From positions 1-37,118 of the forward strand of contig NZ_CANMEH010000022.1 of the NCBI RefSeq assembly GCF_947496875.1: 37,118 bases of DNA. Reading direction: 5' to 3'. This document shows positions 1 through 7,791 of the stretch, piece after piece. How positions within the stretch are numbered: the first letter of the stretch is position 1; every line of letters begins with the position of its first letter. This DNA comes from an uncultured Paracoccus sp. (GTDB lineage Bacteria; Pseudomonadota; Alphaproteobacteria; Rhodobacterales; Rhodobacteraceae). The translations under genes were made by a program, and so were the position numbers. The notes under the pieces were generated by a model, which was given only the letters and a program-made list of their open reading frames with translations, made no database searches and was not told the origin of the DNA.

Positions 1-96
1 GCCCAAGGCTGCCAATCCACGCAGACCGGCATGAGCGCTGGGGCTGCGCTCCACCTGGGTCCGTAGCGTGGTGGCTATGCCCAGATGCTCCTGCAT
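1..96 (-). CDS. Partial unknown ORF running off the window start
   Basis: An open frame starts at the ATG whose complement is at 94-96 and stays open for 32 codons to base 1, so its C-terminus is outside the window. It overlaps the 3' end of the upstream 124-residue gene by about 22 nt in another frame, an arrangement typical of translationally coupled genes. I do not recognise the residues (it begins MQEHLGIATT). Existence rests only on the open frame and the overlap, so confidence is modest. Confidence 0.4.
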   Translation of the reverse strand, partial: MQEHLGIATTLRTQVERSPSAHAGLRGLAALG

Positions 97-449
97 AGTT
101 CATCCGGCTGTCGGTGAAACTCCTGCGACTGGGGGTTCTCGAGTTGTTGATCGACAATGGTGGTGAGAGAGGTGACGCCTTTTTTCTCGGCGAGGGCTCG
201 GATCCTTCGTGATCTCTGCTCCGCAGGTCGAAGGTCATCGCGGTCAAAGTCCGACAGCGTCTCGACAAGCGCTTGCCGAAACGCCTCGACCGCTTCCTCG
301 TCGGCGAGGTCGGGAACGTCCTCGGGCAGCTTGAAATCCGGCTCGTTGTCGCCCTCGCGCACGGCGAGGGCAGCTCGGGCGAGGTCGACGCGCGCATCCT
401 CGATCAGCGCCAGAACATGCGGACCGATCGGGGATTCTTTGCGCGCCAT
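75..449 (-). CDS. Hypothetical acidic 124-residue protein
   Basis: The protein is small, hydrophilic and rich in Asp, Glu and Arg, with no membrane segment or signal peptide. The middle (about residues 30-75) is strongly acidic and helical in appearance. The start is supported by a good ribosome site, GAGGTGAG, a few bases upstream of the ATG on the minus strand. Its 3' end overlaps the next minus-strand frame, suggesting a two-gene operon leaving the window. I do not recognise a family. Its position next to recombinase-associated remnants suggests an accessory or mobile-element origin, but that is inference from context. Confidence 0.6.
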   Translation of the reverse strand: MARKESPIGPHVLALIEDARVDLARAALAVREGDNEPDFKLPEDVPDLADEEAVEAFRQALVETLSDFDRDDLRPAEQRSRRIRALAEKKGVTSLTTIVDQQLENPQSQEFHRQPDELCRSIWA

Positions 450-637
450 GAACTCACCTCAATGAACAACTGCTCTCGATTGATTAAAAACCTGGTAATC
501 ATGGAATAATCCGTGATCCGCAAGCCCTGATGTTCTCTCCCTGTTCGCTTTTCCGCATCCCGTTCCTTTGTGATGTCCCGTCCCGGGCGGCTGGGGCTTT
601 TGATCGGTAGCACACCATCGATCATGGCCACCGAAAC

Positions 638-841
638 ATGAAACGCCCGAACCCGCTCCCTCCCGACCAGATGAGCGCCGCTGAGCACCGCGCCGAACTG
701 TGCGGCCTGCTTGCGCTCGGGCTGGTTCGGCTGCTCGGGCAAGATGAGCGTGAAGTATCTGACGATAATGGGGAAAGTTGCCTACACTATCCCCAAGACC
801 AATGCCGTCATGCAACTCCAACTCACCGGAGAAACGCATGA
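638..841 (+). CDS. Small recombinase-cluster-associated protein
   Basis: This short protein (67 residues from the first ATG; 56 from an ATG at 671) carries a core like LCGLLALGLVRL followed by a GESCLHY-type segment. That pattern resembles small proteins I know from alphaproteobacterial loci encoding DUF2924, DUF3489 and a large serine recombinase. Its stop codon overlaps the start of the DUF2924 fragment in an ATGA at 838-841, as expected for coupled neighbours in such loci. Function is unknown. Here the downstream part of the locus is missing, so the gene is probably a relic even though its own frame is intact. No strong ribosome site decides between the two starts. Confidence 0.6.
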   Translation: MKRPNPLPPDQMSAAEHRAELCGLLALGLVRLLGQDEREVSDDNGESCLHYPQDQCRHATPTHRRNA

Positions 842-1002
842 CGAAGCCCGATCCCATCCCCGCGCGCCTGACCGCGCTGAAGTCCATGTCCTTCACCCAG
901 TTGAAGTCGGAGTGGCAGACGATCTTTGCCACGACGGCGCCGATCAACAGCCGAGCGTTCCTAGAGAGCCGGTTGGCCTACCGCATCCAGGAGCTCACGT
1001 AA
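838..1002 (+). pseudogene. Truncated DUF2924 protein, N-terminal part only
   Basis: The 54-residue frame starts MTKPDPIPARLTALK and ends LESRLAYRIQELT. This is the N-terminal part of DUF2924 proteins, which are usually well over 100 residues long and sit beside serine recombinases in phage-like or integrative elements. The frame stops right after the conserved RIQEL segment, where normal members continue with a Gly-rich stretch. The truncation point coincides with the end of an opposing membrane-protein frame, so it marks a rearrangement junction near base 1000. The ATG overlaps the stop of the preceding small ORF (ATGA). Family assignment is by recognition of the sequence pattern. Confidence 0.65.
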
Positions 1003-1459
1003 GGGCGCTTGCGAGCGTGGCATAGAGATAGACGCCGGAAAGATTCGGGAAGGCAGCTGACTGCGACAGCGTCGGCGCGACGACACTCAGGGCCTGCAGC
1101 GGGTCGCCGCCGAACGAGCCGAACAGCAGCGCCGAAGCCGGGTAGATCAGCATGTGCGGGGCTATGAAGGCACCGATCCTGGCCGAGATGTCGATCGCCA
1201 GGATGCGGACCGGGCTCAGACCCTCGCGCCGCATCTGCGCATGAAAAAGAAGGCCGAGCATGTTGATCACGAAAACCACCGGCAGGCCGTTGGTCGCGAT
1301 CTGCCGCACGAAGCGCCCTAGCCCCACGTCGGAAGCCGCGAGATGCCTCCAGAGCCCGGGCGCCAGCAGAACATAGACCGTCAGCACAGGGGCGAGCCCC
1401 GCGAGGCTGAGCACGAGCGTGTTCCGGGCAAAGCGCACGAAGGGCAGATCGACGGAGAA
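995..1459 (-). pseudogene. Membrane protein remnant, truncated at its C-terminus
   Basis: From about 1459 down to 995 the minus strand encodes a protein-like stretch with three or four hydrophobic segments (for example NTLVLSLAGLAPVLTVYVLL and LPVVFVINMLGLLFH). The open frame extends upstream to 1753, but that part is Arg-rich and not membrane-like, so the true start is unclear. The last codons (..SALT, stop) fall inside sequence belonging to the opposing DUF2924 fragment, so the natural C-terminus was probably lost at the same junction. I do not recognise the family. It may be an unrelated membrane protein brought here by rearrangement. Confidence 0.45.
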
Positions 1460-1804
1460 ATGCCGGCTCCAGCCACGCGAGAACACCGATCCACGACTGC
1501 TCTGCCATCTCGCTCGAACTCCGCCGGCCGTCGTCCGAGGGATGCAAGACTGCGCTGACCCCGCTGGCCTTGTGCTCTCGCGCCCCGTTGAGGGTCGCGC
1601 CACTACTCGGATGATGTCCAGCGGGAAAGGATGATGGACGCGTTTCCAGTGTCGGTCGGCAGCACTCGCATCAGGATCTCTATCGCGATGTTGCGAGTTC
1701 TGTTCTCGCACGATCTGACGACGCGTCACAGCCTGTCCAAGTCCAGATATCAAAGAGTCGCGTTCGGCATCAGACCATGCGGATCATGCTGCAGACGATA
1801 CGGA
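1460..1804. other. Gene-poor degenerate stretch
   Basis: Several open frames exist on both strands but none has a convincing start, composition or recognisable motif. On the minus strand a good ribosome-like GGGGAGGATC precedes an ATG near 1812 that is followed by only 12 codons, which looks like the broken start of a gene. A short direct repeat lies at 1780-1812. I see no RNA gene here. Confidence 0.4.
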
Positions 1805-1812
1805 TCATGCTG
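1780..1812. repeat. 12-bp direct repeat, 21-bp period
   Basis: CGGATCATGCTG occurs at 1780-1791 and again, identically, at 1801-1812. The spacing is 21 bp, about two helical turns. On the minus strand the copies fall within a short ATG-started frame of 12 codons, so the repeat could be a coding duplication, a slipped-strand duplication or a paired binding site. No palindrome is present inside each copy. Confidence 0.5.
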
Positions 1813-2170
1813 ATCCTCCCCTCATCGTTACGATCAACGGCCGCGTCGCCGATCGGGCCCACCCTCCTCCGCCTGGAGTGGAGCGGGGCAAACGCGACGC
1901 TGCAGCTAGCAGCCGGGGCGGCCGGCGCGGGCGGCGCGCCTTGCGAGCTCCTTCTTCGTGGGAGCGCTGGGCGGCGCGCCGGCGCCAGTTGTGGCCCAGC
2001 GTCAGCAGGATGGAGATCACCAGCGAGGCGATGATCGTCCAGATCCCCACCCGCTCACTCGTGGTCGCGCGGGATTTCCCCTCGGCAGATAGGCGGTGTC
2101 GAGGCCGGGCAGGACGGCATAGGTGAACAGCACGGTGAGCAGGATTGTCGCGTTACCCCGGGCTTGATAC
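1805..2170 (-). pseudogene. Frameshifted membrane protein remnant
   Basis: Two adjoining minus-strand frames make sense only when joined. The first (about 2170-2090) reads NATILLTVLFTYAVLPGLDT, a membrane helix. The second continues through TTSERVGIWTIIASLVISIL, another helix, then a basic tail with Arg/Pro-rich low complexity. The frame changes at a run of four G residues (minus strand) near 2087; one more G would restore continuity. No start codon with a ribosome site is visible. I do not recognise the family; it could be the end of a transporter. It runs divergently from the phosphate permease. Confidence 0.35.
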
Positions 2171-2203
2171 GACACGTCGCATCTGTGTCACGAGGTGGCT
2201 TTC

Positions 2204-3670
2204 ATGGCGCATTCCGAGCCGAAATCATGGAAGACGCTGAACAAGGATCTGGGACGCCTCACCGCGCTCGAGCAAGCGATTGCCTATGTTTCAAGGCCGC
2301 TGATCGGACTGGGAGTCTCGGTGGCGTTCGTCGTCCTTGTCGGTCTCGCCGTTTCTTCTCTGTTCGGGGTGCATCCCGGCTCGCTGATCGTCGTGGCCGC
2401 CAGCGTGGTCGCCGCCTATATGGCGCTGAACATCGGCGCCAACGATGTCGCCAACAACATGGGACCCGCTGTCGGCGCCCGGGCGATGACCATCGGATCG
2501 GCTCTGGTGATCGCGGCCATCTGCGAGACTGCCGGCGCGTTGATTGCCGGGGGCGATGTGGTCGGCACGGTGTCGCGGGGAATCATCGCGCCGGAAGCCG
2601 TGAGCGATCCAGGGACATTCATCTGGGCCATGTTCGCGGCGCTGCTCGCAGGGGCCCTGTGGATCAATCTCGCGACCTGGCTCGGGGCACCGGTCTCGAC
2701 CACGCATTCGATCGTCGGGGGCGTGCTGGGTTCGGGCATTGCCGCGGCGGGCTTCGCAGCGGTGAACTGGGCGACGATCGGGGCGATCGTCGCCAGCTGG
2801 ATTGTCTCGCCGCTGATGGGCGGGATTATCGCGGCGCTGTTTCTTGCCTTCATCAAGTCGCGGATCATCTACCGCCCCGACATCATGGCGGCGGCGCGGG
2901 TCTGGGTGCCGGTCCTGATCGGGGTGATGGCGGGTGTGTTCGCCATCTATCTCGCCCTGAAGGGGCTCACCAAGGTCGCCAAGATCGGCTTCGGCACGGC
3001 GGTCCTGATCGGGCTGGCCGTGGCACTGCCCGTCACCGCGCTCATGAGGCCGATCATCCGGCGGCAGAGTGCCGGGCTGGAGAACCGCAAAAAGGCGCTG
3101 AAGGAGCTGTTCGCAATTCCGTTGGTCTTCTCGGCCGGGCTGATGTCCTTCGCGCACGGCGCGAATGACGTGGCCAACGCGGTCGGCCCTCTGGCCGCCA
3201 TCGTCCACGCGGTTCAGGAAGGCGGCGCCGCGGACCGCGTCGCAATCCCGCTATGGGTGATGTTGATCGGCGGGGTTGGGCTATCCGTGGGACTTCTGCT
3301 GTTCGGTCCGAAGCTGATCAACATTGTCGGCAGCGAAATCACGCGGCTGAACGCGATGCGGGCCTATTGCGTGGCGCTGTCTGCCGCAGTGACCGTGATC
3401 CTCGCGTCTTGGCTGGGGCTGCCCGTTAGCTCGACCCACATCGCCATCGGCGGCATCTTCGGCGTGGGCTTCTTCCGAGAATGGTATCATGAGCGGATGC
3501 TGGGAGAGCTGCGCATCGACGCGGAAAGCACCCCGGAACAGCGCAGCCGGCGCAAGGTCGTGCGGCGTTCGCATCTGGCTACGATTCTCGCCGCCTGGGT
3601 GATCACGGTGCCGGCCGCCGCATTGCTGTCAGCGGTGCTGTTCTTGATCCTCACGAATGTCCTGACGTGA
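2204..3670 (+). CDS. pit: PiT-family inorganic phosphate transporter
   Basis: This is an integral inner-membrane permease of the PiT family (PF01384), expected to take up phosphate, possibly as a metal-phosphate complex, by cation symport. The family signature GANDVAN occurs twice: near the N-terminal half (NIGANDVANNMGP) and again in the second half (AHGANDVANAVGP), the duplicated architecture of the family. Each half also carries a PVSTTHS/PVSSTHI-type motif (GAPVSTTHSIVGG and GLPVSSTHIAIGG). About ten to twelve membrane segments are visible. The length, about 488 residues, fits PitA-like proteins. I chose the ATG at 2204 because GAGG lies 8 nt upstream; an in-frame GTG at 2195 overlaps that site. 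It appears monocistronic, and no Pho box was recognised upstream. Confidence 0.93.
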   Translation: MAHSEPKSWKTLNKDLGRLTALEQAIAYVSRPLIGLGVSVAFVVLVGLAVSSLFGVHPGSLIVVAASVVAAYMALNIGANDVANNMGPAVGARAMTIGSALVIAAICETAGALIAGGDVVGTVSRGIIAPEAVSDPGTFIWAMFAALLAGALWINLATWLGAPVSTTHSIVGGVLGSGIAAAGFAAVNWATIGAIVASWIVSPLMGGIIAALFLAFIKSRIIYRPDIMAAARVWVPVLIGVMAGVFAIYLALKGLTKVAKIGFGTAVLIGLAVALPVTALMRPIIRRQSAGLENRKKALKELFAIPLVFSAGLMSFAHGANDVANAVGPLAAIVHAVQEGGAADRVAIPLWVMLIGGVGLSVGLLLFGPKLINIVGSEITRLNAMRAYCVALSAAVTVILASWLGLPVSSTHIAIGGIFGVGFFREWYHERMLGELRIDAESTPEQRSRRKVVRRSHLATILAAWVITVPAAALLSAVLFLILTNVLT

Positions 3671-3804
3671 CGGTGCAAAAGAGCGGCTGGCCTCGCCCTG
3701 GGTGCTTGCTTAGCCGCAGCAGGATTGCTGGGCTAGCGACGGACGGCTCCCCAAGCGCAGATCTTCGCCGATGACTGCTCAACCGGGTGTTCGACCGCAG
3801 GGCC

Positions 3805-4389
3805 TCACCCATCCTCGTCAAAGGATCCGGTGCGCAACGGGCCGGCCGGTCTGTAGGTGCTGATGACCACGCCGGAGGACGCGGCCTGCGACCTGACCAG
3901 CGCTAGTTCGCGGGGCGGCGATACATACGAAAAGAAGCGTTTGCCCGTGCCGAGCAGCACCGGAAACACCAGCAGCAGAACCTCATCCGCCAGATCATGG
4001 CCGAGCAGCACCGGGGTCAGTGTCGAGCTGCCCCAGACGATCAGATCCGGCCCGCTCTGGTCCTTGATGCGGCGAATGCCTGCGACGACCTCCGCACCCA
4101 GGTCCTCGACCGGCCCCCATGCGAGACTCTCCGGGCGGTGGGTCGCGACGAACTTGGTGGCCGCGTTCAGACTGTCCGCCAAGGGGCTCTTCCCGGCATT
4201 TGGCCAGTATCCGGCGAAGATGTCGTAGGTGCGCCGGCCCAGCAGCAGGTCGAAGCTCTCGCCATGCGCGGCGTCAATGGCCTCGCCCAGAGCGGGATCG
4301 GCATGCGGCACGGCCCATCCTCCGAAAGGATAGTCACCGTCGTCGTTTGGCCCGCCCGGTGCCTGGATCACGCCGTCCAGCGAGATGTG
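3805..4389 (-). pseudogene. N-truncated dihydrofolate reductase-like protein (RibD C-terminal fold)
   Basis: The protein resembles the DHFR/RibD C-terminal family of NADPH-binding reductases of unknown substrate. Visible family motifs are IQAPGG, LLLGRRTYDIFAGYWP, DLIVWGSSTL and VFPVLLGTGKRFF. Family members normally begin with a short strand before the SLDGVIQAPGG motif. Here the frame reads back only to HISLDGV and then meets the TAG stop of the upstream ImmA fragment, so the first eight or so residues and the native start are gone. A GTG at 4369-4371 could act as a new start, giving 188 residues without the first strand. It is probably non-functional or altered. The family assignment is firm. 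Confidence 0.75.
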
Positions 4390-5190
4390 CTAGATGAACC
4401 AGTTAGCTTCTTTCTTGATCCTGTCCCTGATTTCTTCACTCTCCAAATCTTCTTGGGAGATATCAGCATGCAGAATGAGGTGACCTAACTGATGAGCAGC
4501 GTCGAAACGCGAGCGCACACATGAGCCCTTGTCTGAACCAAGAAAGACATAGGGCCGCCCGTCAATCCAAGCAGAGAACGCATCAATCTTTTCAGCGCCA
4601 ATCTCAAAGCGCGCACCAATGACGCCATGCGTCTCAAGAAGTGCGACCATGTTGGCTATGGGGCCATCACCAAGGGTCCAATGCCGTCGTACCCCAGTGG
4701 CAATCTCTTCAATCTCGCTGAGCGAGTAGCGTCCATGCTGCGGAGGAGCGATTTCGACTGGCAGATTTACTGTCGGCAACCTGACGAACCTTGAGAGGAA
4801 GCACACTAGCTCGAAAAGCCATGACGTCCTCACGCTTAACGCGTGGTTCGTCTTATTGTTTTTTGGACCGACGCTTCGAAAGAAGCGGGCTCCGATGTAT
4901 TTTGGCGATACGCTAGTGCGACGAAGGAAGAAGCCGACAGGCTGCTGTAGCACTTCGGCAAGCCGCAATTGGAGCGACATATCCGGACGACGATCACCTG
5001 CCTCATGATATCCGATTGCTTGAGCCGTCACACCGACTGCGCGAGCCAATTCGGCGCGAAACATTTGCAGCGCAACCGGCTGGCGGGCGGACACGGGCAA
5101 GAGGCGCTCCTCGACGGTGACGGCGGAACTTTCGCGCAGGTGAGACCCGGCGGCCCACTGGGCCAGCAGCGGACAAAGAGGATGCGGCAT
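4390..5190 (-). pseudogene. C-truncated XRE/ImmA-IrrE-type regulator-protease with HQLGH motif
   Basis: The N-terminal part shows a Cro/XRE-type helix-turn-helix (ELARAVGVTAQAIGYHEAGD). The C-terminal part shows an ImmA/IrrE-type metallopeptidase region (RFDAAHQLGHLILH). In active members the zinc motif is HELGH; here the catalytic Glu is Gln. The second conserved region (KEANWF) ends abruptly at a TAG where relatives continue for tens to hundreds of residues. The open frame extends upstream to 5379, but those residues look like translated LysR-stub DNA, so I place the start no further than the ATG at 5190. Such proteins usually relieve repression in mobile elements or serve in toxin-antitoxin or stress roles. 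With a lost catalytic residue and a missing end it is most likely decayed. Confidence 0.65.
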
Positions 5191-5214
5191 GAAGCAGACG
5201 TGCAACGTGGCAAT

Positions 5215-5338
5215 TCGAGCCGCTGAACTTGATTCAGCAACGGCCCGCCGGCAGCCTAAACAGACAGTCCGACCTCCGCTGTCCCCTGGATGATGCTGCC
5301 CGCTTCGGCCAGCAACAGACGAAGATTGGTGGAACCGA
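5215..5338 (-). pseudogene. LysR-type regulator stub (helix-turn-helix region)
   Basis: A minus-strand frame encodes NLRLLLAEAGSIIQGTAEVGLS, close to the first helices of LysR-type regulators. It then meets a stop at 5256; just beyond, the sequence can be read as LNQVQRLE, which resembles the next LysR segment. No start codon sits where expected, and no effector-binding domain follows. The stub is divergent from the TSUP gene, the usual place for a LysR regulator of a transporter, so it is probably what remains of that regulator. The assignment is by pattern over about 30 residues. Confidence 0.4.
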
Positions 5339-5438
5339 CGCGCCGGCAGACGATACAGTGAGAAGAGAACACGCGGCACAGCCGAGCACGGCCCCAGGTT
5401 TCACGATTGTGCACCGGCAGCAGAATATCACGCGTGGT

Positions 5439-6188
5439 ATGAGTGAACTTTCCATCCCTTTCCTTCTTGCCGCCACAATGACCTTCTTCGCGGCCGACGC
5501 GGTCAAGGGTGTCACGGGCATGGGCCTGCCAACAGTGGCGATGGGCGTGCTTGGCGCGCTCATCTCGCCGCTGGCGGCCGCGAGCCTCCTGATCGTGCCT
5601 TCTCTCGTCACCAACATCTGGCAGCTGCTGGCCGGCCGCGCCCTCAGGCCGCTTGTGCGCAGGCTTTGGCCGATGATGCTGGCGATCTGTGCGGGCAAGA
5701 TGCTGGGTTCGCAATGGCTGGCCGGAGGCGACAGCGGTGCAACGACTACGGCGCTTGGGATCGCGCTCGTGGTGCATGCTAGCTACACGCTGTTCGCCCG
5801 GCAGCTTCGCGTTCCTGCCAGAGACGAGCCGTGGCTGTCGCCCCTGACCGGCGCACTGACTGGCATCGTGACCGGCGGCACTGGCGTCTTCGTTTTTCCG
5901 GCAGTGCCTTACCTGCAGGCGCTTGGACTGTCGCCGGACGATCTGGTGCAGGCGCTGGGGCTGTCGTTCACTGTCTCGACTGTTGCCTTGGCCGCCGGGC
6001 TGGGCGCGCATGGTGCCTTTGCCCCCGAGACGATGGGTCTGTCGGTTCTGGCCCTTGCTCCCGCCCTGGCCGGAATGTGGGCGGGACAGAGGCTTCGCGG
6101 CCGGCTCAATCCCGGAACATTCCGGCGCGTGTTCCTCGCGTTTCTGCTCCTCCTGGGTGCACAGATGGCCCTGCGGCCGCTTCTGTAG
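5439..6188 (+). CDS. Sulfite exporter TauE/SafE (TSUP) family permease
   Basis: A 249-residue integral membrane protein with about eight hydrophobic segments in two similar halves, typical of TSUP transporters (PF01925). These move small anionic, often sulfur-containing, compounds across the inner membrane. The first half has the characteristic KGVTGMGLPTVAMGVLG stretch, and the second half has TGIVTGGTGVFVFPAVPYLQ. I chose the ATG at 5439 because the 70 residues upstream in the same frame are hydrophilic and non-conserved, and the membrane protein begins immediately after this Met. No strong ribosome site is visible (GTGGT only). Its likely LysR regulator lies broken on the other strand. Substrate cannot be told from the sequence. 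Confidence 0.85.
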   Translation: MSELSIPFLLAATMTFFAADAVKGVTGMGLPTVAMGVLGALISPLAAASLLIVPSLVTNIWQLLAGRALRPLVRRLWPMMLAICAGKMLGSQWLAGGDSGATTTALGIALVVHASYTLFARQLRVPARDEPWLSPLTGALTGIVTGGTGVFVFPAVPYLQALGLSPDDLVQALGLSFTVSTVALAAGLGAHGAFAPETMGLSVLALAPALAGMWAGQRLRGRLNPGTFRRVFLAFLLLLGAQMALRPLL

Positions 6189-6337
6189 CCGGGAAAGTCG
6201 GCCTCGGGCTCCTCCCAACGAAACAGGATGGACTGATGATCCCAATGCCAACGCCCTCGGCGAAGGCGGTCGTCACCCATTCGGGACCGGATTCGTCCAG
6301 CGCGCCCGCAGGCGCGGGAATCGCGTCCCCCCGACTT

Positions 6338-6556
6338 TACCTTGATGCCGGCGAGTCCCGCTTCGGTGGCGACCAGCGTCATGCCGTGGCCGTCGCCGGT
6401 CGCGCGCTAGACGGGCTCACACTTGCGCAGGTCGGCATCCCCTTTCTTGGCGGCAGCCCCGCCGCGCCGGATCTTCGGCAGCGTCAGAGCGGTACGGTGT
6501 TCGTGCCGTGCCGTGCGGCAAAGGATGATCGGCTGGGTGTCGGAAAGTCTGGTCAT
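6338..6556 (-). pseudogene. DUF3489 protein interrupted by an in-frame stop
   Basis: The frame begins MTRLSDTQPIILC, resembling the conserved DUF3489 start, and continues through a GGAAAKKGDADLRK segment. A TAG at 6407-6409 interrupts it. In the same frame beyond the stop, TLVATEAGLAGI matches the next conserved DUF3489 block. The start is supported by GGAGG about 8 nt upstream on the minus strand. DUF3489 genes commonly accompany DUF2924 and serine recombinases in integrative elements, so this is a second trace of such a locus, 5.5 kb from the DUF2924 stub. After about 6338 the similarity ends, so the C-terminal half is missing. Confidence 0.6.
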
Positions 6557-6721
6557 CCGGTCGCCTCCGTAGCCGGACCACGACGATCGCAGCCCTTCTA
6601 CGAGCCCCAGCCGCTGCGGGCCGGGATGTTTCGCCACTCACGAGTCAAATGAGCACTTCGTTGAAGAGCAAATTCGAGATGCAATCCTGATCGAACTGAA
6701 ACGGCAGTCCGACGATCCCGA

Positions 6722-6829
6722 ATGCAGTTCAAGTTTTCCCAGGATGGTAGCCGGCTCTCTGTCAACGGTGAGATAGACCTCGACGCTCCTACTTTCGTTA
6801 TCGTCGGCTCACTGGCGGGCGGACCATAG
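6722..6829 (+). pseudogene. Possible fragment of a periplasmic-protease-like protein
   Basis: A 35-codon frame reads FSQDGSRLSVNGEIDLDAP and stops soon after. It resembles the opening strand pair of predicted periplasmic proteins with a Clp-like fold, in which a GEID motif is followed by a long domain that is absent here. No ribosome site is seen. This is a weak call based on a short match from memory. The rest of 6557-7017 shows nothing else convincing. Confidence 0.2.
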
Positions 6830-7017
6830 CGCAGGATGGGCGCCGCAGATCCGCGTTGATCCTGAAATGTCGGAGGCTGCGGCTGGAGTGGATGGCGACA
6901 TCGGGTGAACGCATTCGCTCAGGTCTCTTCCAGCAGAATGCCTGATGGTAATTTCCGGTGCAATCGCGCCCTGTTTGACGTACCCCGCCCGGACCAGCGG
7001 AAGAAGGCGACGACGGC

Positions 7018-7791
7018 ATGGTCAAAGGCAACAGGACGGCAATCGTAACCGGGGGGCTGTCGGGCATCGGCCGCGCCATCGCGAGCAGGCTGATCCGCGA
7101 CGGGATCGACGTCACCGTCGGCGCGCGGCGGGGCGGCGATGCGGAGTTCGTCCGCGGTATTCTTGGGCCACAGAACGGTCATCTACACGTCGCCCCGCTC
7201 GACGTGCGCTCCAGTGAGAGCGCGGCCGCATTCGTAGCGGGTGTCACGGCGCGGCGCGGCGGCGTGGACATTCTCGTGAATGCTGCCGGCCTTTACGAGG
7301 AGGCGCCGGTCATCGGCCACCCGGACGCTGTCTGGGACGATCAGATCGACACGAACCTGTCCGGCACGTTCCGCATGATCCGCGCGGCGATGCCGCACAT
7401 GAAGACGGCGGGCTGGGGGCGTATCGTGAATATCGCGTCGATGGCGGCGCATGCCGGGATGGAGAACAACGCCGCCTACTGCGCGTCCAAGGCGGGTCTT
7501 CTCGGGCTCGGGCGTTGCGTCAGCCTGGAGGGCGCGGCGCATGGCATCACCTGCGTGTCGATCAGCCCCACCTGGGTCGAGACCGAGATGCTCGTGCAGT
7601 TCATCGAAGCCGACGTGAAGGCGACCGGCAAGCCGCGGGCGGAGGTGCGGGCCGACTATGCCGCCTCGAATCCGCAGCGGCAGCTCGTCCAGCCGGAGGA
7701 GATCGCCGATCTGGCCGCGTTTCTCGTCAGCGACGCGGCGCGCGCGATCACCATGACGGATTATCAGGTCAACGCCGGCTCGGCCTGGTAG
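7018..7791 (+). CDS. Short-chain dehydrogenase/reductase (classical SDR)
   Basis: A 257-residue classical SDR, a cytosolic NAD(P)-dependent oxidoreductase. The cofactor motif TGGLSGIGR lies at residues 11-19 and the structural NAAG at 88-91. The catalytic Ser141, Tyr154 and Lys158 are present. An Arg pair near residues 37-38 after the second strand suggests a preference for NADP(H), though this is inference. The C-terminus ITMTDYQVNAGSAW is typical of 3-oxoacyl-ACP-reductase-like members. It converges on the A-T-R gene and overlaps it by 28 nt at the 3' ends. A weak AAGAAGG lies upstream of the ATG. Together they could reduce an acid to an aldehyde (A-T-R) and act on the carbonyl or hydroxyl product (SDR), but no substrate is evident. 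Confidence 0.88.
   Translation: MVKGNRTAIVTGGLSGIGRAIASRLIRDGIDVTVGARRGGDAEFVRGILGPQNGHLHVAPLDVRSSESAAAFVAGVTARRGGVDILVNAAGLYEEAPVIGHPDAVWDDQIDTNLSGTFRMIRAAMPHMKTAGWGRIVNIASMAAHAGMENNAAYCASKAGLLGLGRCVSLEGAAHGITCVSISPTWVETEMLVQFIEADVKATGKPRAEVRADYAASNPQRQLVQPEEIADLAAFLVSDAARAITMTDYQVNAGSAW

Noticed and set aside
2291..3208. Long minus-strand frame (305 codons) opposite the phosphate transporter
   Set aside because: It is a high-GC shadow, with Arg/Asp/His-rich composition and no motif; the plus-strand PiT protein explains the region fully.
5831..6652. 273-codon plus-strand frame overlapping the TSUP gene
   Set aside because: It is out of frame with the clear TSUP protein, low in hydrophobic order and without motifs.
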